Positions 1 through 9,123 are shown, counted from the first letter of the stretch. The stretch: DNA of 31,880 bases from C7867-002 sp036384775 (GCA_036384775.1 DASVLR010000069.1:1-31880); one strand, 5' to 3'. A program made the numbers and translations. Notes: a model not told the origin generated them from the letters alone.

Positions 1-1595
1 GAGTCAGGCGTCGGCGCTATATTCATTGGCGCAACACGATCAATTTCTGAACGCGAGATGAACGTAATAAAGCAATACGGCGCACGAGACAATTTCGGAG
101 ACCAGAAATCAATAAAGTCCGAGCGCTCCTGTTTGTTGAGACCGAACTCGGAGAGTTTGGCATCGAGAGTGTCGGCAATATCCGCCCGAGCAACGATAAA
201 ACCTTCGCGCGGTGTCACAACGGAACCCTCCTTACCTCCTTCCCAGAACAGATACGGGTATGCGACACCCGTAGCTGTCGTAAGCGTACCTTCCGGTGTT
301 GCGATCACGTTCCAGCCGGTACCGTAGTCCGGATCGGTCTTGGTAAAACCACCGACCGGCGAAACGTGGACTGAAACTTGTTCCGTCTGCGGCGGATACA
401 GATAGATGACAGGCTTTGCTTTCTCTGCCGGAGGGACCACATCGCTGCGGAGATACCCAACCCATTCGCCGTATACGTTTTGTACGAAGAACATCGGGTG
501 CGACTGAATAAAATTGGCATACGTGTCAGTGTCCTGGTATGTACCGCTTTGAGTTATCGGATCATAGACGTAGCGGCGGGTCTTTTCGAATAAACATTTG
601 TAGACTTCGGGATATGAAGCCGCCGGAAGTTCATACGCCGTCGGCGCAGTCTTCACCAGATGTGAGGTGAACTCCTCATATGTTGTCAGACCGTCGTAGC
701 AATCCTGCCAGCCATAGGCAAACTCGCCGAATTTATATGACGCACGAGTCGTGGTGCCTGTGGTCCAATCGAAGCTGATGCGTCCGTCCGCTTCAGTGAC
801 TCCCGGATCAATCACGACCGGTACATATGCTCCAAACGGGAGTTTGATGTAGTAGTTATGCTGCGGCAACTTGCCGTAGAAACCCTGTCCGTCACGGAAG
901 CCCACACTCATGAATATAGGAAGCCCTCCAGCTGTATGATCAACCTCTGAAATTTTTGAGTCGCGCAATTTTGAAACAGACAACAGACCTGCTCCGAAGG
1001 TGTTCCGGACAACAATGGCTTGTTTGTCCTTTGAATGGATCGAGCCGAAGGCACCAAATTCAATGGGGATGCTATCCAGCGTGGTTTGATTCTTGTCTGT
1101 CAGGCCAAATATATTTTTGAGAGCGATCGTGCGTTCACAGTTTGGCTCACCATATCCATTGCACCACGTATCAGTCATGCCGACATAGCGTGCATCCCAT
1201 GCAACAGCATTGCCCTGCGCATCAGCAATAAAGTAGTTCGCGAAATAGATGCCGCTCGCGCCTTCGTGGTAGCTGTCGATTTCGTTTTGCCAGCCGACGA
1301 GCGCGAGGATATCACCTTTGTACGAGCCGGATGTAATATCGGCAATCTTATACGCTACAAGTTTGTCGTTTGCGACAGGAATTTCATCAGTCGTGCGGAT
1401 CGGCTGCACACGATCGAGGTTGAGTTCCTGCCATGCAAAGATGTTTGTTGACACTGCCGATACCTGCTGCTGGGAGGTATCCGCTGTCGGCGACGAGCTG
1501 CGGGACATCCAGCTATACGCAACGATACCGACAAGAAGCAGAATGACTGCGATCGCTGCACCCACGAACTGATGGTTTTTATTTACGGGTTCCAT
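1..1595 (-). CDS. Membrane-anchored PVIYLYP-motif protein, C-terminus cut off
   Basis: An open frame runs from an ATG at 1595 to the window edge, giving about 531 residues with no stop, so the 3' end is missing. The N-terminus has one hydrophobic segment (about residues 11-30, AAIAVILLLVGIVAYSW), followed by a Ser/Thr/Gln-rich linker, which suggests a membrane-anchored protein facing outside. The body is soluble, with many aromatic residues and several Cys (for example DTWCNGYGEPNC). Near residue 403 is the motif KPVIYLYP. I remember this motif from conserved uncharacterised proteins of Parcubacteria but know no function for it. The start overlaps the end of the upstream MEMO-CapA gene by 13 bases in another frame, so the two are probably translationally coupled and act in the same envelope process. 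No function is assigned. Confidence 0.8.
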   Translation of the reverse strand, partial: MEPVNKNHQFVGAAIAVILLLVGIVAYSWMSRSSSPTADTSQQQVSAVSTNIFAWQELNLDRVQPIRTTDEIPVANDKLVAYKIADITSGSYKGDILALVGWQNEIDSYHEGASGIYFANYFIADAQGNAVAWDARYVGMTDTWCNGYGEPNCERTIALKNIFGLTDKNQTTLDSIPIEFGAFGSIHSKDKQAIVVRNTFGAGLLSVSKLRDSKISEVDHTAGGLPIFMSVGFRDGQGFYGKLPQHNYYIKLPFGAYVPVVIDPGVTEADGRISFDWTTGTTTRASYKFGEFAYGWQDCYDGLTTYEEFTSHLVKTAPTAYELPAASYPEVYKCLFEKTRRYVYDPITQSGTYQDTDTYANFIQSHPMFFVQNVYGEWVGYLRSDVVPPAEKAKPVIYLYPPQTEQVSVHVSPVGGFTKTDPDYGTGWNVIATPEGTLTTATGVAYPYLFWEGGKEGSVVTPREGFIVARADIADTLDAKLSEFGLNKQERSDFIDFWSPKLSRAPYCFITFISRSEIDRVAPMNIAPTPD

Positions 1596-3460
1596 AGAGT
1601 AAATGATTTTTTGGTAAGTATATCAGAGCGAGTCAGGTCCGAGACGCCAGCACCGCTCACAAGCACATCGAGAATCTTGTCACGAGCAGCGGCCGGAGCG
1701 ATGGACGCTTCTGTTTTGTTGAGTTCGGTCGGCACGAGTGTGAATGTCGTCTGCTTCTGCGACCATTCAACGCCGATCGTCAGACCATGCTCTGTCCAGA
1801 ACGAAAGGCCCTGGTCAAAAATGAAATTGCCGAGCGAGTAGAAAATAGCTTTGTTCTTATATATCTCGATCGGCTCGACGACATGCGGATGCGCCCCGAT
1901 GACGATGTCGGCGCCTGCATCGATGAATTCATGAGCAAGCTGACGCTGTCGATTGTTCTCGGTGGTTTTATATTCAACACCCCAATGCGGAAACACAATG
2001 ACGAGGCCGCAACCCGGTCGTACGCTCCGAATGGCCGCAACAGCGCTGGTCTCGTCTGGTTTGTAGAGATCGTGATATCCGACGAAACAAATAGTGCGGT
2101 CGTTGATCTGAACCGGCGTGGTCAGATTGATATCATTATACGGTGAGCCGAAAAACCTGATCCCCCGTGCTGACAAATAGTTCTGTGTTGAGACAAAACC
2201 GGCGCTGCCGAAATCGAGTGCATGATTGTTTGCCTGGCTAACAACCGTGAAATGATTTTTTGAGAGTACATCTGCGAATTTCGGTTCGAAGGTGAAGTGC
2301 AAAATAGTATGGTCGACCTGTGCGACCGATGGTTTCGTGGTGATCGTTCCTTCGAGGTTGGCGATGTTCGCGTGATTGCCAAGGAAAATACGTTCGAGAC
2401 CCTTGAATAAGGAGTCTGTGCCCGTTTGTTCTGCATGCACTGCGACAGTACGATCGAACATCATGTCGCCGCCGAAAAAGAGGTGGACCGGCGTATCGGT
2501 CGGCTTCACCATCGGCGCGCTCGAAGTAGAAGTAGCCGCCGAAAAATATCCCGTAATATAACTCGTCGTACTAATGAGATCTGGATCACTGACTAGATCA
2601 GCGGAGTTTGCATGTCCGGTCGTGGTAAATACATTCATACCATGAGCTTCCGCCGTTTTCATCATGGCTCGCAGTGTCGGTGCGGTATCAATATCGAGTT
2701 TCGGAACCGACGCATAATCAAACGACCGAATCGTCTCAATGGTCATGCGATCATGTGCATCAGCAATCTGCTTGGGCAGATAGTGAGACATGTCGATGGT
2801 GCCAACAATGGCAGTCTTCGCGAGGTCGAGCTTGGCAAGCTCTGCCGCGAGACGATCGACAAGCTGATCCGAAGTCCCATCGCGAATTACCAACGGTACA
2901 ATGCGAGCTTTTGGAAAATACTGCGCGACATACGGGATGATGCCGGTGATGCCGTGCTCATTTGTGAAAATGGATTCATCCTCGAATGCTATTCCCTGTG
3001 TCACGAGCAATTGTTCATATGCAGTATTGGCAGCGATCGCGCCGAGTGGCGTCTTCCAGTCGTAGCCTGAAGTAATGATCGGCGCTGTGCCCGCATTCCA
3101 GTTGTTCTGAGTGATCAGGATAACTGTCTGCACTGCCGGGTCAGCTGCCTGAGCAAACTGCTGCGCAATGAGATGTGCAGCAAGAATGTGCTGGTTGATA
3201 ATAAAGACGCGCGGACGCGGTTCGAGAGGTTTTGTGGCGGCAAACATTGCCACGGACTGAGGATAGAAGTCCGTATTATCGTAGTAATACATTGATACGT
3301 GATACGGACGCATGCTGGTGTGCACGCCCACACCACTACGGCTACTCGACCAGATGAACCAACCGGTTGCCACAATAAGCAGCGCTCCTACTACGCCGAA
3401 TACAGACTTGTATGAAGTCCATGCGATACGCACGCGATTATTGAGTGAGGTGTTTGTCAC
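1583..3460 (-). CDS. MEMO (AmmeMemoRadiSam B-like) and CapA/PGA_cap fusion protein
   Basis: 625 residues from a GTG start. One membrane segment lies at about residues 20-37. Residues 83-305 resemble the MEMO1/AmmeMemoRadiSam B fold (ILITQNNWNAG, then TIDMSHYLP). Residues 324-550 are a CapA/PGA_cap metallophosphatase-like domain with GDMMFDR (331-337), NLEG (368-371), QANNHALDFG (409-418), HWGVEY (492-497), GAHPHVVEP (522-530) and YSLGNFIFDQ (541-550). The CapA motifs are intact. The MEMO part is more diverged: NQHILAAH stands where the family usually has a PHAGY-type motif. CapA proteins take part in poly-gamma-glutamate or other surface polymer synthesis; the role of this fusion is unknown. 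It overlaps the upstream gene by 23 bases and the downstream one by 13. No Shine-Dalgarno precedes the GTG, which fits coupled translation. Confidence 0.88.
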   Translation of the reverse strand: MTNTSLNNRVRIAWTSYKSVFGVVGALLIVATGWFIWSSSRSGVGVHTSMRPYHVSMYYYDNTDFYPQSVAMFAATKPLEPRPRVFIINQHILAAHLIAQQFAQAADPAVQTVILITQNNWNAGTAPIITSGYDWKTPLGAIAANTAYEQLLVTQGIAFEDESIFTNEHGITGIIPYVAQYFPKARIVPLVIRDGTSDQLVDRLAAELAKLDLAKTAIVGTIDMSHYLPKQIADAHDRMTIETIRSFDYASVPKLDIDTAPTLRAMMKTAEAHGMNVFTTTGHANSADLVSDPDLISTTSYITGYFSAATSTSSAPMVKPTDTPVHLFFGGDMMFDRTVAVHAEQTGTDSLFKGLERIFLGNHANIANLEGTITTKPSVAQVDHTILHFTFEPKFADVLSKNHFTVVSQANNHALDFGSAGFVSTQNYLSARGIRFFGSPYNDINLTTPVQINDRTICFVGYHDLYKPDETSAVAAIRSVRPGCGLVIVFPHWGVEYKTTENNRQRQLAHEFIDAGADIVIGAHPHVVEPIEIYKNKAIFYSLGNFIFDQGLSFWTEHGLTIGVEWSQKQTTFTLVPTELNKTEASIAPAAARDKILDVLVSGAGVSDLTRSDILTKKSFTLWNP

Positions 3461-4688
3461 GAAGTGAGAATGACTGGATCATGCCCATGAAATTCCTGTT
3501 GAACTCTTGTTCGAGCTTCGCATTTGTCGCAGCTGCTGCATCAGCCTGCTCGCGGGTATAGTGTTCATTAACAAGGCGTCCCGGACTGAATGAGTGCTGC
3601 TCATTAACGAAGGTATAGCACATGCTCTTGTTCCAAAAACCGAACGTATCCCTATAGAAGATTGAGCCCATGGCGTAATCTCTGACCCGACCTTCATAGA
3701 ATGAGTATCCTCCGATCATATGCTTGTTCACCAGGCTTGGGCCTTTGGAGTCATACCACTCTGTTGGGATACATGAGCTCGTATTGATAGTCGAACGTGC
3801 CGTTATTGTGTACGTAACACTACTGACTGTCGTAAGTGCCGGAAATGTGGATGTCGCGACTGTCAGCCTCATGCCTCCGTCGACAGCGTTCATGAATGTA
3901 TGTGGAGGATACCTGAGATCAAACGCGCCATCTGTGCTGACATAGCGCTCCCATCCGCCATACACCGTCGAATCGACACCGTCGAGCGATTCATCGGAGA
4001 CAGCAACAATCATTGCACTATCGATCAGTTCATAGCGTGCTGTCGTTGTGCCCGAAGCAATTTGAATCTGTCCATTGGATATCTGCAGTGATTTAAATGA
4101 ATTGGCCTTGCCCTGCTCCAGCGAAACATTCGGGAAAAATGATGCTACGAATTGCGGTCCGTGCGCATTCTGTATCAGAACCTGTGCAGCCAGTATGACA
4201 TCGGTCGAGGTTGCGGTCGGGTTGGTTCCATCACCAAGATTGGTGATTTTGCGCACCAAACGATCATCAATACGTGCAGCGAGTAAAACCACCGCATCAC
4301 CCACGCCATCATTGTTGAGGTCGCCAAATGCAACCAGCGGCGTTTGGCCCACATTCGCGATCGCGACATCGTAATGATAGAAATCGATCGCACCCGGGTA
4401 GTCCATAGCAGCATTGTCACTAAACATGCCGTTTATCAGAGTTGTCGTCGCGTATTCGGGCAAGAACTTGTATGACAGGAGTGTGAGATTGTAGGCGGCA
4501 TTCTGAACATCATGCAAAGTCAGATCAGCAGTGGACGTCGGGCTACTATCTATACCTGTGGTGGTAGTACTGGCACCGTTAGTTGTGTCGCCTGACTGCT
4601 GCGGTTGTCCTGCCACCAGAAAGACAATGACGGCAATGATACCGAGCACTACTACTAATATGCCGAGGGCCTTGAGTGATGATTTCAT
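3438..4688 (-). CDS. Membrane-anchored hypothetical protein, first gene of envelope operon
   Basis: 416 residues. The N-terminus has a lysine-flanked hydrophobic segment (about residues 8-27), then a Ser/Thr-rich linker, as in an exported protein that stays anchored by its signal segment. Residues around 122-137 read FGDLNNDGVGDAVVLL, which resembles an FG-GAP or dockerin-like calcium loop (DLNNDGVGD). The C-terminal half has several Cys (SSCIPTEWYD, KSMCYTF) that could pair outside the cell, and a charged helical end. I do not recognise the family. It is promoter-proximal to the MEMO-CapA and PVIYLYP genes, with overlaps at both junctions of the trio. An extended -10 box ends 8 bases before the ATG at 4688, so the message is probably leaderless. 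Confidence 0.8.
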   Translation of the reverse strand: MKSSLKALGILVVVLGIIAVIVFLVAGQPQQSGDTTNGASTTTTGIDSSPTSTADLTLHDVQNAAYNLTLLSYKFLPEYATTTLINGMFSDNAAMDYPGAIDFYHYDVAIANVGQTPLVAFGDLNNDGVGDAVVLLAARIDDRLVRKITNLGDGTNPTATSTDVILAAQVLIQNAHGPQFVASFFPNVSLEQGKANSFKSLQISNGQIQIASGTTTARYELIDSAMIVAVSDESLDGVDSTVYGGWERYVSTDGAFDLRYPPHTFMNAVDGGMRLTVATSTFPALTTVSSVTYTITARSTINTSSCIPTEWYDSKGPSLVNKHMIGGYSFYEGRVRDYAMGSIFYRDTFGFWNKSMCYTFVNEQHSFSPGRLVNEHYTREQADAAAATNAKLEQEFNRNFMGMIQSFSLRDKHLTQ

Positions 4689-4695
4689 GGCTTAT

Positions 4696-4704
4696 ATGCT
4701 AGCA
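4696..4704 (-). promoter_or_regulatory. Extended -10 promoter of the 4688 operon
   Basis: Read on the minus strand this is TGC-TAGCAT followed by 7 bases and the ATG at 4688. There is no clear -35, as is common with extended -10 promoters. The predicted transcription start falls at or beside the start codon. Confidence 0.5.
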
Positions 4705-4707
4705 CGG

Positions 4708-4736
4708 TTGCGAAATATCACTACTGGTGCTATAGT
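4708..4736 (+). promoter_or_regulatory. secG promoter
   Basis: TTGCGA (4708-4713), a 17-base spacer, then TATAGT (4731-4736). The base triplet before the -10 is TGC, making it an extended -10. Only 8 bases separate the -10 from the secG ATG, so transcription should start within one or two bases of the start codon. It lies back to back with the promoter of the minus-strand operon. Confidence 0.65.
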
Positions 4737-4744
4737 ATCCGGTA

Positions 4745-4966
4745 ATGAAATCTCTCCTCCCGTATGTGCAGATCATCCTGTCCGTGCTTCTCGTTGGCGC
4801 GGTCTTGCTGCAGCGCACAGGTTCTCAGGTAGGCGGAGCTTTCGGCGGCGGCGACAATTTGTCTTCGGCATACCATACCAGGCGCGGCTTCGAGAAGGTT
4901 CTCTTCACGACCACCGTAATTTTGGCTATCCTCTTCGCGGTTTCGGCTTTGCTGAATCTCATTTAA
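4745..4966 (+). CDS. secG: Preprotein translocase subunit SecG
   Basis: 73 residues, the usual size for SecG. It has two membrane segments (about residues 4-22 and 51-72) joined by a Gly-rich loop. The family-typical LLQRTGSQVGGAFGGG sits after the first segment, and a short basic RRGFEK stretch precedes the second. SecG binds SecYE and assists protein export through the Sec channel. It has its own promoter and is followed by a hairpin at 4969-5006 and then a solute-binding protein gene on the same strand. Several products encoded in this window (envelope operon, transglycosylase, giant fibre) would be Sec clients, though that link is only inferred. Confidence 0.93.
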   Translation: MKSLLPYVQIILSVLLVGAVLLQRTGSQVGGAFGGGDNLSSAYHTRRGFEKVLFTTTVILAILFAVSALLNLI

Positions 4967-4968
4967 AT

Positions 4969-5006
4969 ACGGGCGTACCGCCACATGGCGGAGCGCCTCG
5001 GCCCGT
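4969..5006 (+). terminator. Hairpin after secG, possible terminator or attenuator
   Basis: ACGGGC (4969-4974) pairs with GCCCGT (5001-5006), enclosing a perfect CCGCC-ACAT-GGCGG hairpin (4978-4991). A T-rich but interrupted tail (TACTTTACTATTTT) follows. It may end most secG transcripts or only reduce read-through into the gene at 5019. The tail is weaker than those of the other terminators in the window. Confidence 0.45.
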
Positions 5007-5018
5007 TACTTTACTATT

Positions 5019-6764
5019 TTGGAAAGCGACAATCAGACACGCGAGCTTCGTCTCAAAGGAAGTTCAACCATACTTAGTTACCTTACGCGCTTCTCAGCAA
5101 CAGAGAAAGTCGTGTTTGGCATTTTTGCAGCCGCACTCATCGTTACGGCCCTAGTTATGGCCCTGCGAGCCAACTCATACTTCATGTCCGAGATTCCCGC
5201 CCACGGCGGCAGTCTGCACGAAGGCCTCGTCGGCCTTCCACATACCGTCAATCCGGTCCTTGCCGTCACCGATGTCGACCGCGATATTGCATCGCTGGTC
5301 TATGCAGGTCTTACCCGCAACCAGGGCGGTAAAATCGTCGCCGATCTCGCCGAGAAGTGGGACGTTTCCCCGGATGGCATGACATACACGTTCACTCTCA
5401 AGCCAAATCTTGAATTCCACAACGGCGCGTCCCTGACTGCCGATGATGTTGTGTTTACGATCAACAAGATCAAGGATTCCTCCTTGAAAAGTCCGCGTGC
5501 CATCGACTGGGCCGGCGTAAGCGTCCAGGCATCCGGTCCTTCGACCGTCGTATTCACTCTGAAGCAGCCGATGAGCACGTTCCTTTCGAATGCCACCGTA
5601 GGCATCCTGCCGAAGAGTATCTGGGGCAATGTGTCGGATGAACAGTTCATTTTCAGCGGCTACAATGTCCGCCCGGTTGGTGCCGGTCCGTACAAGGTTG
5701 GCACGATCACGAGTGACCAGGGCGGTATCCCTACCGACTACGAGCTCGACTCCTGGAGCGACTATGCGGGCACCGAGGCTCACATTTCCGATATCACCTT
5801 TACGTTCTTCCCCGATCTCGACCATGCGTTGACCGCTCTTTCGAACGGTTCAATCGACAGTCTTTCGTCGATTCCGCCGTCAGCCGCAGCCAAGCTTGCC
5901 GCAAACAAGGGTGAACCTTACACTATCGATACCGCGGCGCTTAGCCGCATCTTCGGCGTCTTCCTGAATCAGAACAAAAATCAGGCTCTTACCGATACCG
6001 CCATCCGCCAGGCCCTTTCGCTCACAGTCGACCGTTCGCAGATCATCAAGGAAGTCCTTGCCGGATACGGTATTCCGGTAAACGGCCCGGTATCGGTCTC
6101 CGCTCCGGCAGGTTCATCAACTTCGGATGTTCCCGCTGCACTGGCGCTCCTCAGCAAGAACGGCTGGAAGCTTTCGCCCAACGGCGTTCTCGAAAAGAAG
6201 CCCGCAAAGAAAGGTCAGGCCTCTACGACTATTTCATTTACTCTCTATACGCCTGATACCGCGGACCTTATGCAGGTCGCGAATATCCTGAAAACCCAGT
6301 GGGCAAAGATCGGTATTTCAGTAAATGTCATCAGCCTGCCTCCGGCGGACCTCTACCAAAATGTCATCCGAGTCCGCGGTTATGACGCTCTTCTGTTCGG
6401 TCAGATCGTCAGCAAGCCGACGGATCTGTATGCCTTCTGGCATTCGTCGCAGCGTCTCGCCCCGGGCGTAAACGTCTCGATGTATACCAACAGCAAGGCG
6501 GACCGGCTGCTCGACACTATCCGTACCGCGACATCGACTGACGCATCGACCTCCGCATACGGCCAATTCATACAGACCATCACGGACGATATACCGGCTA
6601 TCTTTCTCTACTCTCCGGACCTGATCTACGCTGTACCAAAGACGCTTCGTGGGATCGGCCTCACGACAGCGACATCCCCGTCGGACCGGTTCCAGAATGT
6701 GACGAGTTGGTACACGGAGACGCAGCGAGTATGGAATATTTTCATTAAGAAAGTGCAGTACTAA
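5019..6764 (+). CDS. Membrane-anchored family 5 (peptide-type) solute-binding protein
   Basis: 581 residues from a TTG start at 5019, chosen because the frame from there gives a basic N-terminus and then a membrane segment (about residues 31-50). The rest matches the SBP_bac_5 (DppA/OppA-like) fold: GGSLHEGLVGLPHTVNPVL near the start, LVYAGLTRNQGGKIVADLAEKW, then a stretch like SPDGMTYTFTLKPNLEFHNG, and TADDVVFTINKI. Such proteins capture peptides or other solutes for ABC importers. Here it is tied to the membrane by an uncleaved N-terminal segment rather than by a lipobox. No permease or ATPase gene is present in the window. It lies between secG (52-base gap) and RNase J (35-base gap) on the same strand. 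The ligand cannot be told from sequence. Confidence 0.88.
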   Translation: MESDNQTRELRLKGSSTILSYLTRFSATEKVVFGIFAAALIVTALVMALRANSYFMSEIPAHGGSLHEGLVGLPHTVNPVLAVTDVDRDIASLVYAGLTRNQGGKIVADLAEKWDVSPDGMTYTFTLKPNLEFHNGASLTADDVVFTINKIKDSSLKSPRAIDWAGVSVQASGPSTVVFTLKQPMSTFLSNATVGILPKSIWGNVSDEQFIFSGYNVRPVGAGPYKVGTITSDQGGIPTDYELDSWSDYAGTEAHISDITFTFFPDLDHALTALSNGSIDSLSSIPPSAAAKLAANKGEPYTIDTAALSRIFGVFLNQNKNQALTDTAIRQALSLTVDRSQIIKEVLAGYGIPVNGPVSVSAPAGSSTSDVPAALALLSKNGWKLSPNGVLEKKPAKKGQASTTISFTLYTPDTADLMQVANILKTQWAKIGISVNVISLPPADLYQNVIRVRGYDALLFGQIVSKPTDLYAFWHSSQRLAPGVNVSMYTNSKADRLLDTIRTATSTDASTSAYGQFIQTITDDIPAIFLYSPDLIYAVPKTLRGIGLTTATSPSDRFQNVTSWYTETQRVWNIFIKKVQY

Positions 6765-6799
6765 ATTACCCGTAACATTAACCACCAGAACGAACTACC

Positions 6800-8944
6800 A
6801 TGAACGAACAGAAACCATCGACACAACCCTCTCAGCCTCAGACACCGCCGGCGCAGAATACGTCGCCGCAGGTTCCGCCCGCGGGCGCGGCAGCAGGCGC
6901 ACCACAGCAACGCCGCCCGTTCCCTCCGCGCGGCCCTCGTCCGCACGGCTTCCCGGGACATGCTTCACGCACACGCACCTTGCGCACCGATCGCATTGCG
7001 CCGAACACGAGCCCGATCAGGCCTCCGGCTCAGAATTTGCCTCCCGGTCAGAATGGCCAAGGCAGTAACGGCAGCACCAACGGGGGTCTGAACAATCGCG
7101 TCGTTCTTGGTAAGGGCGCGCGCAAGATCGCCGGTGTCGGCCACGTAGCCGGTGCCCGCATGCTCATCGCCAAGAAGATTGAGCGCGGACGCGGTCGCGG
7201 TCCGGCTCGCCCGGCCGGTGGCGCAGGTCCTGCGTCGAAGGACGGCGATACCATTCCGCCGCTCGCAGCCGACTCGATCCGCATCATCCCGCTGGGTGGT
7301 GTCGAGGAAATCGGCCGCAACTGTACTGCAATTGAATACGGCGACACCATCGTCGTCATCGATATCGGTTTCCAGTTCAAGGATGAAAACACCCCGGGTA
7401 TCGACTACATTCTCCCGAATACCAAATATCTCGAAGAGCGCGTGAACAAGGTAAAGGCCGTCATCGTCACTCACGGTCACCTGGATCACATTGGTGGTAT
7501 TCCGTACATCATGCCGCGCATCGGTAATCCTCCGATGTATACCCGCCTCCTCACCTCTATCCTCGTCCAGAAGCGCCAGGAAGAGTTTCCGAACGTTCCG
7601 AAGATCGACATGCAGGTTGTCGAGAAAAACAGTACCCTCACCATCGGTTCGTTCAAGGTGAAGTTCTTCGCCGTGACCCATACGATTCCGGATGCTATGG
7701 GTGTTATTCTCCAGACTCCGCACGGTTCGATCGTCCATACCGGCGACCTCAAGCTCGATCATGACAATGGCGTCGTCACCCCTGAAGAAGCGGCCGAATA
7801 CGAGCGTGCCTTCAAGGACGAGAAAGTTCTCCTTCTCATGGCCGATTCGACCAACGTCGAAAACCCGGGTTTCTCAATCCCTGAAAAACAGGTCCACAAG
7901 AATATCGAAGAGATCATCAAGAATGTGCAGGGACGTCTCATCATTGCCACTTTCTCATCACTCCTCGAACGCCTCATGAGGATTATTGAATACGCAGAAA
8001 AGTACAACAAGAAAGTTGCGGTTGAGGGTCGCTCAATGAAGCAGAACCTCGAAGTCTGTAAGCACCTTGGCCTCCTCAAGACCAAGCCGGGTACGATGAT
8101 TTCGACCGACGAGATCGACAACCTCCCGCCGGAGCGCGTCATCATTCTTGCAACCGGCGCTCAGGGCGACGAATTCGCGGCCATGATGCGTATCGCCAAC
8201 AAGACGCACCAGAAGGTCAAAATCACCCCTCGCGATACCATTCTTCTGTCATCGTCCATCGTCCCGGGTAACGAACGCGCCGTTCAGAAGCTCAAGGACA
8301 ATCTTTCACGCCAGGGCGCAAAGATCATTCACTACCGCATTGCCGATGTTCACTCGTCAGGTCACGCCAACCACGATGAAACCGCATGGATCCATAAGCA
8401 GATCCACCCGAAGTTCTTCGTTCCGGTCCACGGCTACCATTACATGCTCCGCGTTCACGCAGAGATCGCCAAGGAGGCCAACGGTCTCACCGACAGCGAT
8501 ATCGTCGTTCCGGACAACAGCGCCATCATCGAAATCCAGAACGCCGGAACCAGGATCGTGAAGCTCCGCGAACGCGCACCCTCATCATTGGTGCTCGTGG
8601 ACGGTTTCTCGGTCGGTGATGTCCAGGATGTCGTCATCCGCGACCGCCAGATGCTTGCTCAGGATGGTATCTTCATCATCTTCGGTATCATCGGCGCTCA
8701 CAACGGCAAGCTCAAAAAGTCACCGGACATCATCTCACGAGGTTTCGTCTACCTCCGCGAATCCCAGGAGCTCCTCCACGGCGTTCGCCTGGTCATCAAG
8801 GACACCATCGAGAAGGCTTCGCGCGGTCAGAACCCGATCAACATCGACTTCGTGAAGGATGCCGTCACTGACGCAGTCTCAAAGTATCTCCTTCAGGAGA
8901 CCGCCAAGAGGCCGATGGTCATTCCGGTTATACTCACCATCTAG
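6800..8944 (+). CDS. rnj: Ribonuclease J with long disordered N-terminal extension
   Basis: 714 residues. Residues from about 155 to 714 match the usual RNase J of about 555 residues: beta-lactamase core start IRIIPLGGVEEIGRN, metal-binding HGHLDHIGG (225-233), a further metal ligand in HTGDLKLDHD (from about residue 313), then the beta-CASP domain and a C-terminal domain. RNase J is a metal-dependent 5'-3' exonuclease and endonuclease for mRNA decay and rRNA maturation. The first 150 residues are an extension rich in Pro, Gln, Gly and Arg (PQQRRPFPPRGPRP, RGRGRGPARPAGG) that is probably disordered and able to bind RNA or partners. It lies 35 bases after the solute-binding gene and may be co-transcribed with it. 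No Shine-Dalgarno is visible. A strong terminator follows. Confidence 0.95.
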   Translation: MNEQKPSTQPSQPQTPPAQNTSPQVPPAGAAAGAPQQRRPFPPRGPRPHGFPGHASRTRTLRTDRIAPNTSPIRPPAQNLPPGQNGQGSNGSTNGGLNNRVVLGKGARKIAGVGHVAGARMLIAKKIERGRGRGPARPAGGAGPASKDGDTIPPLAADSIRIIPLGGVEEIGRNCTAIEYGDTIVVIDIGFQFKDENTPGIDYILPNTKYLEERVNKVKAVIVTHGHLDHIGGIPYIMPRIGNPPMYTRLLTSILVQKRQEEFPNVPKIDMQVVEKNSTLTIGSFKVKFFAVTHTIPDAMGVILQTPHGSIVHTGDLKLDHDNGVVTPEEAAEYERAFKDEKVLLLMADSTNVENPGFSIPEKQVHKNIEEIIKNVQGRLIIATFSSLLERLMRIIEYAEKYNKKVAVEGRSMKQNLEVCKHLGLLKTKPGTMISTDEIDNLPPERVIILATGAQGDEFAAMMRIANKTHQKVKITPRDTILLSSSIVPGNERAVQKLKDNLSRQGAKIIHYRIADVHSSGHANHDETAWIHKQIHPKFFVPVHGYHYMLRVHAEIAKEANGLTDSDIVVPDNSAIIEIQNAGTRIVKLRERAPSSLVLVDGFSVGDVQDVVIRDRQMLAQDGIFIIFGIIGAHNGKLKKSPDIISRGFVYLRESQELLHGVRLVIKDTIEKASRGQNPINIDFVKDAVTDAVSKYLLQETAKRPMVIPVILTI

Positions 8945-8967
8945 TCACACAACTCGCGATCACTCAT

Positions 8968-9003
8968 CGAAAAAATCCACAACTCAAAACTGTGGATTTT
9001 TCG
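8968..9003 (+). terminator. Rho-independent terminator after RNase J
   Basis: Left arm CGAAAAAATCCACA (8968-8981), 9-base loop, right arm TGTGGATTTTTCG (8991-9003). The A-tract and T-tract form part of the stem, so the element is nearly symmetric and could work on either strand. Confidence 0.85.
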
Positions 9004-9111
9004 TTTGCATATTTGGAATTGCAGAGCTAGTGTTATATGCGAACAGCTTCGACATCATACTCATTCCTCACGGCGTGAGTGCGGTGACGAAACAAACCAA
9101 TAACCGAGAAG

Positions 9112-9117
9112 TATATC
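9112..9117 (+). promoter_or_regulatory. Possible -10 box of the 9124 gene
   Basis: TATATC ends 7 bases before the ATG at 9124, the same spacing as at better promoters in this window. The box matches the consensus at only 4 of 6 positions and has no convincing -35. A rival is TGT-TATATG near 9039, which would leave a leader of about 80 bases containing the small hairpin CTCAC-GGC-GTGAG (9067-9079). Confidence 0.3.
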
Positions 9118-9123
9118 CCACAG

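Noticed and set aside
5175..5825. 216-codon minus-strand frame opposite the solute-binding gene
   Set aside because: The sense strand encodes a full family 5 protein; the antisense frame is a by-product of GC-rich codons.
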